Assembly: GCA_029215795.1 (NCBI GenBank)
Contig: JARDYH010000002.1
Span: 40,470,001 to 40,534,000, forward strand
Length of the DNA: 64,000 bases
Source of the DNA: Anniella stebbinsi
Taxonomy: Eukaryota; Chordata; Lepidosauria; Squamata; Anniellidae
Direction of reading: 5' to 3'
This document shows, piece by piece, positions 44,474 through 55,055 of this stretch. A program made the position numbers and the translations under genes. Positions within the stretch are counted from its first letter, which is position 1. The number at the start of each line of letters is the position of its first letter. Under the pieces are notes generated by a model that saw only the letters and a list, made by a program, of their open reading frames with translations, made no database searches and had not been told where the DNA came from.

Positions 44474-45139
44474 TTTTTTTTGTCATGATGATGATGCTCA
44501 CATTTTCCTTTGAACTAAGCCAGATAGGATGACATTCCAATGTAAATCCCTCCCTCCCTATCCAGTCAGGAGTCGTGGGGTGAGGAGTGGGGGTGGAGTG
44601 GGGGGAGGAAAGCCTGTTCTTTGGCTAGGCCATTCCTGTTCAGAACATCCAACATCTGAAAATAATACCTCGACTATTTATGCACGTGGTCCTGTCATGA
44701 CCTCGTCGACTAGGATATATTAAGCGAATTTCTCTGGTGTTTTCTTTTCTCCCTGAAGGCTGCCATTGACGTGGCTGCGTGATGAAGGCTTTCGAAGGAG
44801 CTTACTGTGTGTCAATGCAGGCAGCGAAAATGTCCACTCTGAACTATTGGGAGTGAGCACCAATCCTGAGAGCTTTCAAACGTGATGTCTTTGCTTTAAT
44901 CAAAGTCCGGTGGGGGCAGTGGGGGAGTGAGAAGGACAAAATGAATGCCACAGAAGGCAGTCCGGACACTCAAATGTCAAAACTGAAGATTTGCCTCAAA
45001 AGCTGAACAGTTCAGATCTTCTTTACAGAGGAAAATTGTATTGTTTTCTTTTAAAAAAATAAATAGAAAGCAAAGAGACTAATCCAAAAGCTATTCTTTA
45101 ATGGTTGTAGTCCATGGGTTGGATCCAGGTTTAAGCTAG
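43551..45139. other. No gene or recognised repeat; TA microsatellite
   Basis: About 1.6 kb of anonymous sequence. The stretch 44745-44930 ('gatgaaggctttcgaaggag', 'gcaggcagcgaaaatgtcca') has balanced composition and no repeat signature, so it is the sort of segment to test for conservation. Confidence 0.4.
44441..44470. repeat. (TA)n microsatellite
   Basis: Fifteen TA units. Confidence 0.95.
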
Positions 45140-45490
45140 GAGTATCATCAGACAAAAGTTTTATGGCATGTTCGTTACTGGCCACTCACGGATTTTCGCA
45201 GGTCCTTTTGCTGATGCTGTCCACCTCCCGTGCATCTCCTGCTCCTTTGGCTCATTTTTTCACCACAGAAAAAGACCTGGAAAATCCTTTTTTTGTTTTT
45301 GGCTGTAACAAAACTTGCTGCCATTTCCTGCTGTATGCAGGAGAAGCAGCAGGCCATGTGGTCATTGCTCGCTTCCTCTTTCTTCCCCATGTCAAGAAAG
45401 AGGAAGCTGCTTGTCCCTATTGTGGGACAGAAGCAGGAGGCAAAACAACGGCAGGGAAACGCAATTTCCCCCCTCCCTGTCTGATGATCC
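45140..45490. mobile_element. Family Q MITE-like element (copy 2)
   Basis: Inverted ends 'agtatcatcagacaaaa' and 'tccctgtctgatgatcct'. Contains 'cgttactggccactcacgga' and 'gatgctgtccacctcccgtg' as in 22555-22858. Open frames on both strands overlap here and are not shared with the other copy. Confidence 0.6.
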
Positions 45491-45494
45491 TCTT

Positions 45495-45665
45495 GATCAA
45501 CTGCGCCAGTGGAAGTGGACTTCCTTGCCCCCTCCTTCCCATGGTAGCCCCTCCAGCTTCCTGAAAATGCTTCACAGAATGTCAGAAGTCCCTGCTGAAT
45601 GGGGTGAGCTGGGGTGTATGGGACAGACGGTGATAGCCAAACATTGGGCAGAGAAACTTCCATGA
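45495..45665. repeat. Family F repeat
   Basis: 'tggaagtggacttccttgcc' and 'cctgctgaatggggtgagct'. Related copies at 54490-54680 and 57297-57450. Class unknown. Confidence 0.45.
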
Positions 45666-45855
45666 GCAGAAGGCAGATTTGGCTCCAACCTCAGATCCAA
45701 CATGTTGAATTTATCAATCAGCCAGCCAGTAGGTTTTGTTTGCTAATGAAGGCTCTCTGGGCGTCTTACAACAATTGCTAACAAAACAGATGGTTTTAGG
45801 TGTGGTGTTTTGTGTTTTTGTTTACTGCATGTGCCCTCACAACATACCTGCAAGA

Positions 45856-46341
45856 TGTCTTAGGGCTCATCTGGACCTATGGGCCTTCCAGATGGAGGGG
45901 GGAGGATCTTGAGCTTTCCAGCTTCCACGATCCTCTCCCAGGATCAATACACCCACACGTTGTCCTAGAAGAAAGAGGGACGTCCGGCGCGGCTTCTTTT
46001 TTTTAAAGGAGAGCACAGCAAGTAAAAAAAGGGAGGACTCAGTGCTGCCATCTGAGGGATGGCGAAATGCTGCCCCCACCCCACCCCCATAGGCATGGAG
46101 CCACCCCATGCAGCACTGTGCCCATTTCAGGACCCGGGAGCCTGCACCTCACCAGCTGCAGTCCTCAGGGTTGTCCCGGGACCACGGAAAAACTGGTACA
46201 TCCGCAGTTGCAGTTATCCAGAGGAAAGTCTCTGGTCATCCTCAGTTGACCCCGGGATCCCCTGTGCATCATTTGGATGCACAGGGACAACCTAGAGATG
46301 ACCCTAGGATAACTGCATGGTGTAGACATGGCCTGACTTAG
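45856..46341 (+). mobile_element. Family D MITE (copy 4) with 8-bp TSD
   Basis: Element 45864-46333 ending 'ggtgtagacatggcc', flanked by tgtcttag (45856-45863) and tgacttag (46334-46341), 7 of 8 identical. The 8-bp size is typical of hAT elements. The interior hairpin 'gtgcatcatttggatgcac' is conserved with other D copies. Confidence 0.75.
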
Positions 46342-47140
46342 GCTAACAGCCAGCAGCTTGTGCCCCCAAACATATAGAGACACACAGTGGACATCCATCA
46401 GGGAGCCACACTTGGCCACTATTCCTAAGTCACGCTCTTTGGGCCTCAGTTAACTTGCCTGTGGAACAGTCAGAAACAATCCAGAGCCACCTGAGAAGGT
46501 TGTGAGAAAGTGCTGTGACTACAGTAAGCACCATAAGGCAATGCTGTAAGTTTTATGTTCTTCCGCACGGACTGTACTTTTTAATTTTGTTTCACAGAAA
46601 GGCATAAACAGCAACTAGATTTATTTCTGCAAACATCCCAGACGTGAAGTGAGCCTTTGCATGCCTGAAGTTGTTTTTGTGCATGAGGTTTAACAGCAAG
46701 GGAAACTATTTCCTCTCCTTTAAAAAAACAACAACTCAAAACTAACAATGCCTGATTGACTTTGACGTTTGTTGCAGTTTGGGTAAAATGTTTGGGACAT
46801 CCCATTTATGTTTTGTTTCTTCTTCTTCTTGCCCATCAAGGAGGGCCTGCAAGAATCAACTTGGAGGTGGGGGTGGGATTTTGTTGTTTCTTTATAGATT
46901 ATTTTTATGCTTTTTATTTTAATAGTAAATTACAAATAATTAAAATATTTTATTTAAATCGTTCTACAACTTCAGTCAAACTATAACACAAAAAGGGAGC
47001 TCGCAAGAATGAAGTCAGAGGGGTGGGGGGAAAGTTTTACATCACTTGGACAATCATTTCTTCCCACTACTGCTCTCCATCTGATGACTCTTGGCTTGCT
47101 AACATGCATGCATTATAAATACCAAGGAATCCACAGCACA
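46342..47140. other. No gene seen
   Basis: Anonymous sequence; no coding motif. Confidence 0.4.
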
Positions 47141-47384
47141 CAGTTAAACTATGGAATTCGCTACCACAAGATGTAGTGATGGCCACCAATTGGGATAGCT
47201 TTAAAAAGGGGTTAGACAAATTTCTGGAGGAGAAGGTTATCAATGGCTACTAGTCCTGATGGCTCATGTCCTGCTTGTGAGTTTCCTGATTGACAGCCAG
47301 TTGGCCACTGTGTAAACAGAATGCTGGAATAGATGGACCCTTGTTCCGATCCAGCATGGCTCTTCTTGGGTTCTTAGGTTCTTA
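47141..47384 (+). mobile_element. CR1/L2-group LINE 3' end
   Basis: 'agttaaactatggaattcgc' to 'atccagcatggctcttcttg', with a tandem-like 'ggttcttaggttcttac' tail. Same 3' end as 5350-5661. Confidence 0.75.
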
Positions 47385-47385
47385 C

Positions 47386-47585
47386 CCTAATGGGATAGAG
47401 GCTCGGTGGCAGAGCACCGGCTTTGCATGCTGGAGACCCCAGGTTCAAACCCCAGCATCTTCAAGTAGAGCTAGGAAAGATTCCTGCCTGAAACCCTAAA
47501 GGGCCACTGCCAGTCAGTGTTGGCAGTATTGAGCTAGATGTATCAATGGTCTGACACAAGATAAGGCAGCTTCTGATGTTCCTAT
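47386..47585 (+). mobile_element. tRNA-derived SINE with LINE-like 3' end
   Basis: A head with Pol III promoter boxes: 'ggctcggtggcagagcac' (A box region) and 'ggttcaaacccc' (a perfect B box). The body is 'ctgcctgaaaccctaaaggg' and the tail 'aaggcagcttctgatgttcc' with 'tatg', similar to the adjacent LINE 3' end. That fits a SINE mobilised by a CR1/L2-group LINE. It is a SINE, not a functional tRNA gene. Confidence 0.8.
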
Positions 47586-47648
47586 GAGAGTTTACACTTG
47601 CAACTGACAGCAGAAGATGTCACCTATTTTCTGACATCTGCTTAATCC

Positions 47649-47782
47649 ATCCTTCCCCAACCTGGCACCCTGCAGATGTTTTGGATTCCAGCTCCCATAT
47701 CCCCAGCTAGCATGGCCAATGGTCAGGCATGCTGGGAGTTATAGCCCAATCATATGGAGAGTGCCAGGTTGGGGAAGGCTGG
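47649..47782. mobile_element. Family E palindromic MITE
   Basis: 'ccttccccaacctggcaccc' is inverted at 'gtgccaggttggggaaggct'; the centre is 'tagcatggccaatggtcagg'. Confidence 0.75.
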
Positions 47783-47860
47783 CCTAGTTTAAAAGCAACA
47801 TAACATAAGGGACAGCTTGCTTGCAACACTTAGTGAAAGCTGTTTGCTAGCAATAATATA

Positions 47861-47886
47861 TTAATTTAATTTAATTTAATTTAATT
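47861..47886. repeat. (TTTAA)n microsatellite
   Basis: Five units of the pentamer TTAAT/TTTAA. Confidence 0.9.
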
Positions 47887-48380
47887 CATTTCTATACTGC
47901 CCATTTGGTGAAGCTCTCTGGGTGGTTTACAAAAATTAAAACCACAAGGTACAGCATAAAATATAAAATATGGAAGCTTAAAACCAGAATATAACAGTAC
48001 AACCAAAATAAAACTGAGCAGCAGTGCAGAGATTTTAAATACAGTTTTAAAGTGCAGATTTAAAATATAGATTTAAAACAGCAATTCCCAACATTCCCCA
48101 ACCAGAATAAAACCACAGGAAAAGCCAGCAGCAGTGTAAAGATCTAAAAAATTTCATCATTTAAGAACAAGGACTAAAATACCTGGGAAAATAAAAAGTT
48201 ATTCTCCAGATACCAAAAAGAACACAATGTGGGCCCCAGGTGAGCCTCTGGTGGAGGGGCAGCATTCTACAAAAGTGGTGCTACCACTGAAAAGGCCCTC
48301 TCCTTAGTAGTCACCCGCCTTGACTCATTTGGTTGGGGCACCCAGAGAAGGGCCTCTGATGATGATCTTAGGGTCCAGGC
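47887..48380. repeat. A-rich interspersed repeat (unclassified)
   Basis: 'catttctatactgcccattt' and 'aagctctctgggtggtttac', then a long A-rich block, then 'gtgctaccactgaaaaggcc' and 'cagagaagggcctctgatga'. The first phrase recurs at about 52355-52400. Orientation and class unknown. Confidence 0.5.
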
Positions 48381-50692
48381 AGGTATTTATGGGAAGTGAT
48401 ATATATTTCTCAGCAATGTATAGTTGATGTTACTCTTTCTGATAGTGCTGGTTACTGTTTCAGGAAGAGAGGGACACAACTGCTGGATGAAGGCTTCTTT
48501 CCCCTCGCCTGTCCCATTTGCAGATGAAGGATCCTGTCCGGGGGAATTTGGTGCTAAGATGCTTGTTCCTTCCATGGGGAAAGGTCCACCCTTACTAGAT
48601 CACGAAGCTCCTGAATGTATTGCTTATCAAAAGGATCTCAGGTCCATTGCCTGAATCAAGAGATGCTCACTGACGTTTTGCCCCAGATGCCAACATCACC
48701 AACCAGAGGGAACCGCTCCAGTTCCGATCTGACTAGAAACCCATCTCTTAAAGGCTGGTAAATAATAAAGCGTTTGCATCCCTTAATGCCTTTGGCCTCC
48801 ATCAGCACCAGGAGATGGGAGGCAACAATAAATGGTTGTAAGAAATTAAAGGATTTCTTACAACAAACAATCTCTACAAGCAAATGATCCACATTTTCCC
48901 CATTAAGGGGCTCAAGACATTAAGGTGACAAGCAATATATTTTGTAAAACAACAGGGATTTAAGAGGCAGACATGTACAGATGTTGCGTTTCCCATGCAT
49001 TTTTGTGGTCAGGGAGCAATGTTTGAAGATATATGTGTGAGGTCATTTGAACACACTCGGCAATTGGCCCTCCTTAGGCACATGAGACCATCTGGTGGTC
49101 AGATGTGGATGGCAGGTAGACAGATTTGTTTTTCACTGAAGTCACTGTGGAATGGAAATGTCAAGTACCCAAACTGGGCGGGGGAATGGTAATTACCCAC
49201 CAACCCGCACAGCAGCGTCTGCTTAGCAAGTCTCCAGAAAAGTAATCCAGTAAATGAAGTATGAAATTACAGGCATCGTTGTGTTTCTGTTTCTTTTGTG
49301 CAGAGGAAGGCACATGCCAAGCCCTCACTGGAGTGGTTAGGAAGAGTGAATTTCTGAGTATCTACTCCTGGTGGTCCGCATGAGTTGAAAGACGGGTAAT
49401 TGGAGAAATTGCTCTAAAATCACTTAGCCGGGAGGTTCTTGAAAGCTGTGATGAGTTCCTTGATGTGTGTGTATCAATGAATTCTGCTTTCATTTGTTTT
49501 TTGAGGCCTGCCATAAAGCCTTTAGACTGGCTGCTTCGTTGGTGGCTTTGGGACTGGAAGGCGGAGCTGCGTGGGTGTGCATATCCCAGGCTCCGCACTG
49601 TCCCAAGAACACATCTCTAATGGAAGCCCTTGGCTGATATGACAGATCTCTCCTGGGTATCACTCCAACTCCTCAGAGGCAATAGCAGTGGGCTAGTGGT
49701 ACATTTTGAAGTGCAGGCACTCATCATGATGGGCACTCATCATCCCCATAACCACACCCTCAACGAGAGTGCTAAAATGCAGGCAGTGGCATTGATGCGT
49801 ATCAACCCACCAGGTCTAGCAGTTTTCACCTCCACCAAGAGCAGGTCTTGTGTAAAGCTAATGGATCTTAATTGTGCATTCAAGACCAAACCACCTCAAA
49901 ATACTTTGCATTACAACAGGGAACAATACATTGTTGCTAGAAAAATCATCCCTCCCCCCCAGCCACTGTGACCATTGCAGCCAAATTCCTAGAGAACAGA
50001 GAACTCTGATGGGCTTTGGATGTCGCAGAGGGGACATTAGCACCCCTGCTCCTAAAGAAGTGCTGGGACTGTGTCCCTGTGAGCCATGGATCCACTGCAC
50101 CACTGGGCAATGGTGATGAGTAACTTTTCTACCTTGGGCAATATAACTCCTTGCTTCTTTGGGCCCCTAGTAGAACCTCTTACCCTCCAAGGGACCTGGC
50201 ATAAGAGGGAAGGACAGCAGGCCTTCCTCTTTTCACTTCCGCCTGCCTCGTCATGGCTCTCAGTCCCATCCTGACTTCACCTCCATCCATCTCTGCCCAA
50301 CCTCTTGTCATTAGACCAGGGATGGGCAGAAGGTGGAATTGGGTCTGATAGCAGCAAGGATGTCGCAGGTGGTATTCGCTTGGTGCCTCAAAGAGATTAC
50401 TCAAGGAGATTACTCATGTCTTTGGCATGAATGCTGGTAGCTCTGGCAAGGAGCTGCAGCAGGTTTTCCCACCAACCCAATTCTCAGCTTGAATCTTGGC
50501 AAAACAGGTTTACCCAGCAGGCATCTCCATATTTGGCTGCCACGAACACAAGCCAACAGTCCCTCCAGCAGTGGTGTAATGGTAAATTTTGAAACCATGA
50601 AACCATCCTGATAGCCCTCGTAGCACTACACCCAAGGAGAGTCCAAATATTCTGGTAGATGTGCTGATCCAGCTCTCTCTCAGAAGACCTAG
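48381..50692. other. No gene or recognised repeat
   Basis: About 2.3 kb, the longest stretch without a recognised repeat. Open frames of 60-113 codons occur on both strands, without domains. If a host exon or conserved element exists in this window, this is a place to look. Confidence 0.4.
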
Positions 50693-51045
50693 GCTGCCTC
50701 AACAAGAGAGGTTTAAAGCTCTTTCAAGGCGCTTAAATTTTTTTACCTCTACAAGAACGGAGCGCAAATCGGGCGTAGAGGCACGTTATCTCTCCGATTA
50801 TGCGCATTATCGAATGCGCGTTAAATCGCGAGTTTTATTTTGCTCGGCCGTTAAAGCGCATTTTGACTATGTGAACAAGCGCTTATGCGCATTAACTACT
50901 TGTAAAAGCGCATTTTGGTCATCCGTTAATGCGCTTCGCCGCCTCTCGCCGCCTCTCGTGCAGAGGTATTAGGTGTAAATGCACTTCAGCGATTATGCGC
51001 ATAATCGCCTAACTGGGCGCAAAAGCGAATCCTTGTAGAGGGGAT
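50693..51045 (+). mobile_element. Family B TGCGCA-rich MITE (copy 3, best preserved)
   Basis: GCTGCCTCAACAAGAG at the start, CTTGTAGAGGGGA at the end. At 50989-51008 there is a perfect 20-bp palindrome, GCGATTATGCGCATAATCGC. TGCGCA occurs several times and most CpG sites are intact. The terminal CCTCTACAAG motif appears again internally about 50 bases from the left end. Confidence 0.85.
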
Positions 51046-51086
51046 GCTAGATTCATCCCTAGTCAGCCACAAAGGTCACTGGGGGG

Positions 51087-51494
51087 GGGGGTTGTCTTCA
51101 CAGCACCAAATTGGCACTGCCTTCCTCAGAAACCTTGTGGTTTTCCTCTCCTGCAGTGGTGTCAGGTAATCCCAATGCCAAGGAGGGAGAGGAGTTTCCA
51201 GTGGCCATCTAGGTATCGGTGCTGGCCCCCACCCTCTTCCTGGTGGAAGACGACCAATTGCCAGTAACCTTCCACCAGCGACTACCCCTGGATTGGCCCT
51301 GGAGTGATGTCAGATGGCAGAAGAGCCATACTGACCTCACTCCCATTGAAAAAATCCGGGAAGTCCCCAACCTTTTCAATCCATAGCTTCGCGGGAAAGC
51401 CCCGCAGTGGATGCGAAACTGTGGCTGTGTCATATATCTGATGCAGTGCAGAAATGCAGTCACTGTGGGGTTTTCCCCATGTATAGACAGCCCC
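51087..51494 (+). mobile_element. Family C MITE-like repeat (copy)
   Basis: 'ggggttgtcttcacagcacc' to 'catgtatagacagcccc'. Similar to 9590-10002 throughout, but the donor-like GGTAAGT has become GGGAAGT ('atccgggaagtcc'). Lies 40 bases after a family B copy. Confidence 0.65.
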
Positions 51495-51722
51495 TGGGTG
51501 GCCTCAGCCCCTGTCTGAGCTTTGACCACCTAACACTGAGGGCTCTAGCTCTTGGTGCCTGTCAGACTTCCTGGTCCTCCTGGTTTTTAATTGCATTTCT
51601 TAAGAACTTTTTATTTTTTTTAACTGGTAGGCTGGCATACTGCAATGTGAAGGGGAAACCTCCAGTGCCAGCTTTATTTCAATTCAAAAGAATAGTTTTA
51701 TGTTTTCAAGCTCAGACTCAAT

Positions 51723-52085
51723 CTCTGGGGTGGGTATTCAGACAATCAGTGGGGGAAACAACACAGCATTGATTATTTCCCAAGGCTTGTGTGTGCCAGT
51801 CGCATGACTGGGATTGTCCTAATTATCCACACCAGAGGTTGCTGTCTTGTCTGAACCCAGCACGTGACTTGGCCATGATTACTTTTCACCCAGCCTACAA
51901 CCCCTATTGCAAGCCATGGATGAAAAGCCACCACGGTAGTGTTGTCATTGGGTTCAGAAGACAAGGCAACCCACAACACAGTTCAGGTAATGAGGGAAAT
52001 CTGGTCATGTGCCCAGCACAAGCAGGGGCAGGGGAAATGTCAGCACTGTGTTGTTTCCCCTGCTGATTGTCTGAACCCAGTCTCT
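51723..52085. mobile_element. MITE with about 40-bp TIRs (family K)
   Basis: The left end 'ttcagacaatcagtgggg' with 'gaaacaacacag' is inverted at the right end ('ctgtgttgtttcccctgctg', 'attgtctgaa') with two mismatches in 30 bases. The total is about 360 bp, non-coding. Confidence 0.75.
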
Positions 52086-53059
52086 GTCTTGTACTTACGT
52101 TCTTAAGTTGCTTTTCCTGTAATCTCACAAATTTGCCTATTAGAAAATTGATGTTTTGTGATTAGCCATGCTCACCATGCCATCGATGTTGTGCAAGGGC
52201 CTTTGGTGTTTTTGTGCAAGTTCCATGGCACCATGGTGTTTCATGATTGGCAGCCATTTTGTGAGAACGTCCATAACACTCTCTCAAAATTCCAAATGTG
52301 CCCATCAACCCCAAAATGTTGGGGACTGCTGACTGAACAAATGCATCCATTGATTAATTACATTTGTATCCCACCCAATAGCTGAAGCTCTCTGGGTGGT
52401 CCCCCAAAACAAAGGGATGATGTGCCAGGCCAGACCGGCCCACCAACCCACTGCTCTGACAGATCACCTTATAGCTCCTGTGGTGAAAAAAGTTTCAGAG
52501 CTGCTTTGCCCGGCACTCTTACTCCACGACACCAGTTCTCTTTGCAGCCTGATGGAGAAGAAATTCATATGGGAATCTCTATGACTTCCAAGGGAAATTG
52601 GTCCCTCCATTCCCAGCCAGGAGTCCTCACTTTAAAAGGGAACATTGGAGACAAGAGCGGTTTGTTCCAGGGTGCCAGTGACCACAGTAAAGTGGGTGGG
52701 GGAGAAGCATTGCCATGGAAAATGGGAAGTGGGACAGTCTCTCGTTCCGCGAATGCGGGGACATTCTTCTCCAAGCCTTAGATGTGTTTTCAGATAGTAA
52801 AAAAATGGCCTGCTTTTGGTCTGCATTTCAGGCTTGCTTTGAAGAAAACCAACAAAAAAGAACCACATGCTTGGGAGACCGTCAGCATGTTGTTTTGTGC
52901 TCAAAGCCTTTTTTTAGTATAAAATGTCTGCTGTCATTTCCTACACACACCGACTCACACACAAGGGATGGGCTAAGCCACTTGGTCCCCTGTGATTGCC
53001 ACTTGTTTGTATTTAGGGCGGCCACTTATTAATTGCCCAAAGAGAGGATGGAAGAGGTC
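52086..53059. other. No gene seen
   Basis: Anonymous. A fragment at 52355-52400 ('atcccacccaatagctgaag', 'ctctctgggtggt') matches the start of the repeat at 47887. Confidence 0.4.
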
Positions 53060-53310
53060 ACCATTTGCATGACAAGTTCAGTCACTAATTTATATGTATC
53101 GTTGCAAATTTAGAATTCATGACTATAATTTAAATTAAAAATAAAGTACATCTCACCATACTGTGGAAGACTGTGAGCAAGTGATCTGTGTGCCTGCCTG
53201 TTCATTCCGCTGTCCAGGGCTTCATCTTGACTGGCACAGGAGGAAAGCGCGTTGCTCTTATTCTCCGCAGTATGATGAAATCAGCTCTGCTCCGTCAATG
53301 TTATACGGCA
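53060..53310 (-). repeat. Family G repeat (diverged copy)
   Basis: 'ctcaccatactgtggaagac' followed by 'tgtgagcaag' and 'ccgctgtccagggcttcatc' matches the minus orientation of family G at 35415-35690. Confidence 0.4.
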
Positions 53311-53784
53311 GAGCTAGCTGTCCCTAAATCCCAGGAAGACATACTTCCGGGTGGTGGGGGGGGGGGCAAGAGTAATAGCTCCTACCTCTCCTCTCATTAT
53401 GGCCATTGTTCTAAGAAGAAGCAAACATCCCAAGTTATCCAGGGCAGGATCTGAAGGGAGGATCTGTGCATTTGTGCTTTTATGCTTTACTTTGCTGATG
53501 CACAGCTGTGCATCTCCAATTTATAAAAATAGAGATCTACTGCATTCCCTGAGTTTGCTGGAATGGGGTGAAATGGAGGGGTTCTCCCTATGAGAGCACC
53601 CCACCCGAATTTTGGCCCAATAGAGCAAACTGTCAGGGAATGCAACAGATCTCTAATTTTATAAACTGGAGATGCACAGCTGTGCTTCAGTGAAGTAAAG
53701 CATAAAACTCCTTCCACAAATGCGCAGCATCAGATATAAATTGGGGTGAATTAATGCAGCATCAGAGAAATTAATTAACACAAC
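53311..53784. other. No gene seen; local inverted repeat
   Basis: 'atgcacagctgtgcatctcc' near 53500 and 'ggagatgcacagctgtgctt' near 53668 are inverted copies, with 'gagatctactgcattccctg' against 'cagggaatgcaacagatctc'. The two form arms of a fold-back of roughly 250 bp (about 53461-53715). Confidence 0.5.
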
Positions 53785-54042
53785 CATGCCCTCTGCCCGG
53801 CTTCCGGTAACCTATCATGGATCACCATCCACTCCCAGCTCGACCCTGGAGCAAGGTCACACACAGAAGGGCCGTGGTGACCTCACTTTGAAGTAAAAAG
53901 TCAGGGTAAGTTCCTGACTCTTGTACTGCACAGCTTTGAGGAAAAGCCCCACAGTGGCTGCAAGCCAGGGGCTGCATCATATAACTGACCCAGTGCCACT
54001 GCGCAGCCACTGCGGAGCTTAGAAGACATATAGACAGCCCCT
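53785..54042 (+). repeat. Family C repeat (3' part) with donor-like motif
   Basis: 'aaaaagtcagggtaagttcc' with GGTAAGT at 53905-53911, then 'ggctgcatcatataactgac' and the terminus 'atatagacagcccct'. Confidence 0.6.
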
Positions 54043-54489
54043 AGGTATTAACTGCTAACGGCCAACAGTTCTTATGCGTCCTTGACTTTAAACCAGAATT
54101 GTTAAACCGGAACAGCCCTCCCAACAGAGGACACCTTCAAATATGGCCACCCTAAAGGTAGAAGATATTGAGAAATCATTCAAGAGCTTTTGATGTCAGG
54201 AATGAAAAAGTACAGTGGTGTCTGCCATGGTGGTAAAAATATAGTAGTACATGAAATAATTGACAATTTCTTGTCTGTCAGTGGTACCCTAAAATCCACT
54301 GTCTGAGGCAGCCCTCCTCATTCTATCTAATAATAGAGCTGTTCCCCAAATGTATTTAGTTTATGTATGTATATATTTCTATCCCATTTTTCAATCCCCA
54401 TTGGGTCCCCAGATCGAATAACAAATCAGTTGTGTTTAAAAATCAATCAACAGCAGGGCAGCAAAGCAATAGCGTGGGATCCAGATTTA
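54043..54489. other. No gene seen; G and J fragments
   Basis: A family G edge at about 54085-54155 ('ccctcccaacagaggacacc', 'ttcaaatatggccaccct') and a family J end at 54285-54345. Otherwise anonymous. Confidence 0.4.
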
Positions 54490-54675
54490 GATGATGGGTT
54501 GGATCCAGACTGAGGCATGCACGAGTGGGCTGATGGAAGTGGATATTCCTGCCCACCTCCTCTCCACAGCAGCCCTGCCGGATATGCTACACTTATGGTA
54601 GGACCCTGCTGAATGGGATGAGCTGAGGTGAGGGAGAAGTGGATGTCCCTGAAAATTGGACAGAGGCCCATTCTG
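54490..54675. repeat. Family F repeat (copy)
   Basis: 'tggaagtggatattcctgcc' and 'cctgctgaatgggatgagct', as at 45495-45665. Confidence 0.45.
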
Positions 54676-55055
54676 TGACGAGAGCCCTCTTTTACAGAAT
54701 CCTTGATTTGTCCAGAGTCCTGTATTTGGTGGGCTGCCAAAGAACTGTCCTCTATTTTGAAGATGTCCTCTAGTTGAAGGGCTGCCCAGTCCAAGTCTAG
54801 TCCAAAGATAAAGAACCATCAGAAGTCAGAGCTGGGTCTTCAAGTGGCCCATCAACAGCACCTGGAAGGCAGACGGAGCAAGCAACACAGGTCACCTGTT
54901 CACAGTCTTCCGCACTGGGGTGAGATGCATTATGTTTCTATTTAAATTGCAGTAAATTGTTTCTAAATGTGCATGTATACACATAAATTAGCACATGCAC
55001 ATTTTATGCCAGTGCTGCCCCCTTTTGTCCTCTTTCTTGGCAATTCATATAGTGA
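54676..55055 (+). repeat. Family G repeat (continuous copy)
   Basis: 'gagccctcttttacagaatc', 'gaagggctgcccagtccaag', 'aagtggcccatcaacagcac', 'tttctaaatgtgcatgtata' and 'tgtcctctttcttggcaatt'. This uninterrupted copy is the reference for the insertions at 35698 and 40788. Confidence 0.55.

Noticed and set aside
45175..45663. Overlapping open frames of 133-162 codons on both strands
   Set aside because: They span a family Q and a family F repeat; the second family Q copy at 22555 does not preserve them.
47400..47460. Possible tRNA gene from A and B box motifs
   Set aside because: There is no foldable acceptor or anticodon arm, and the sequence continues into a SINE body and a LINE-like tail.
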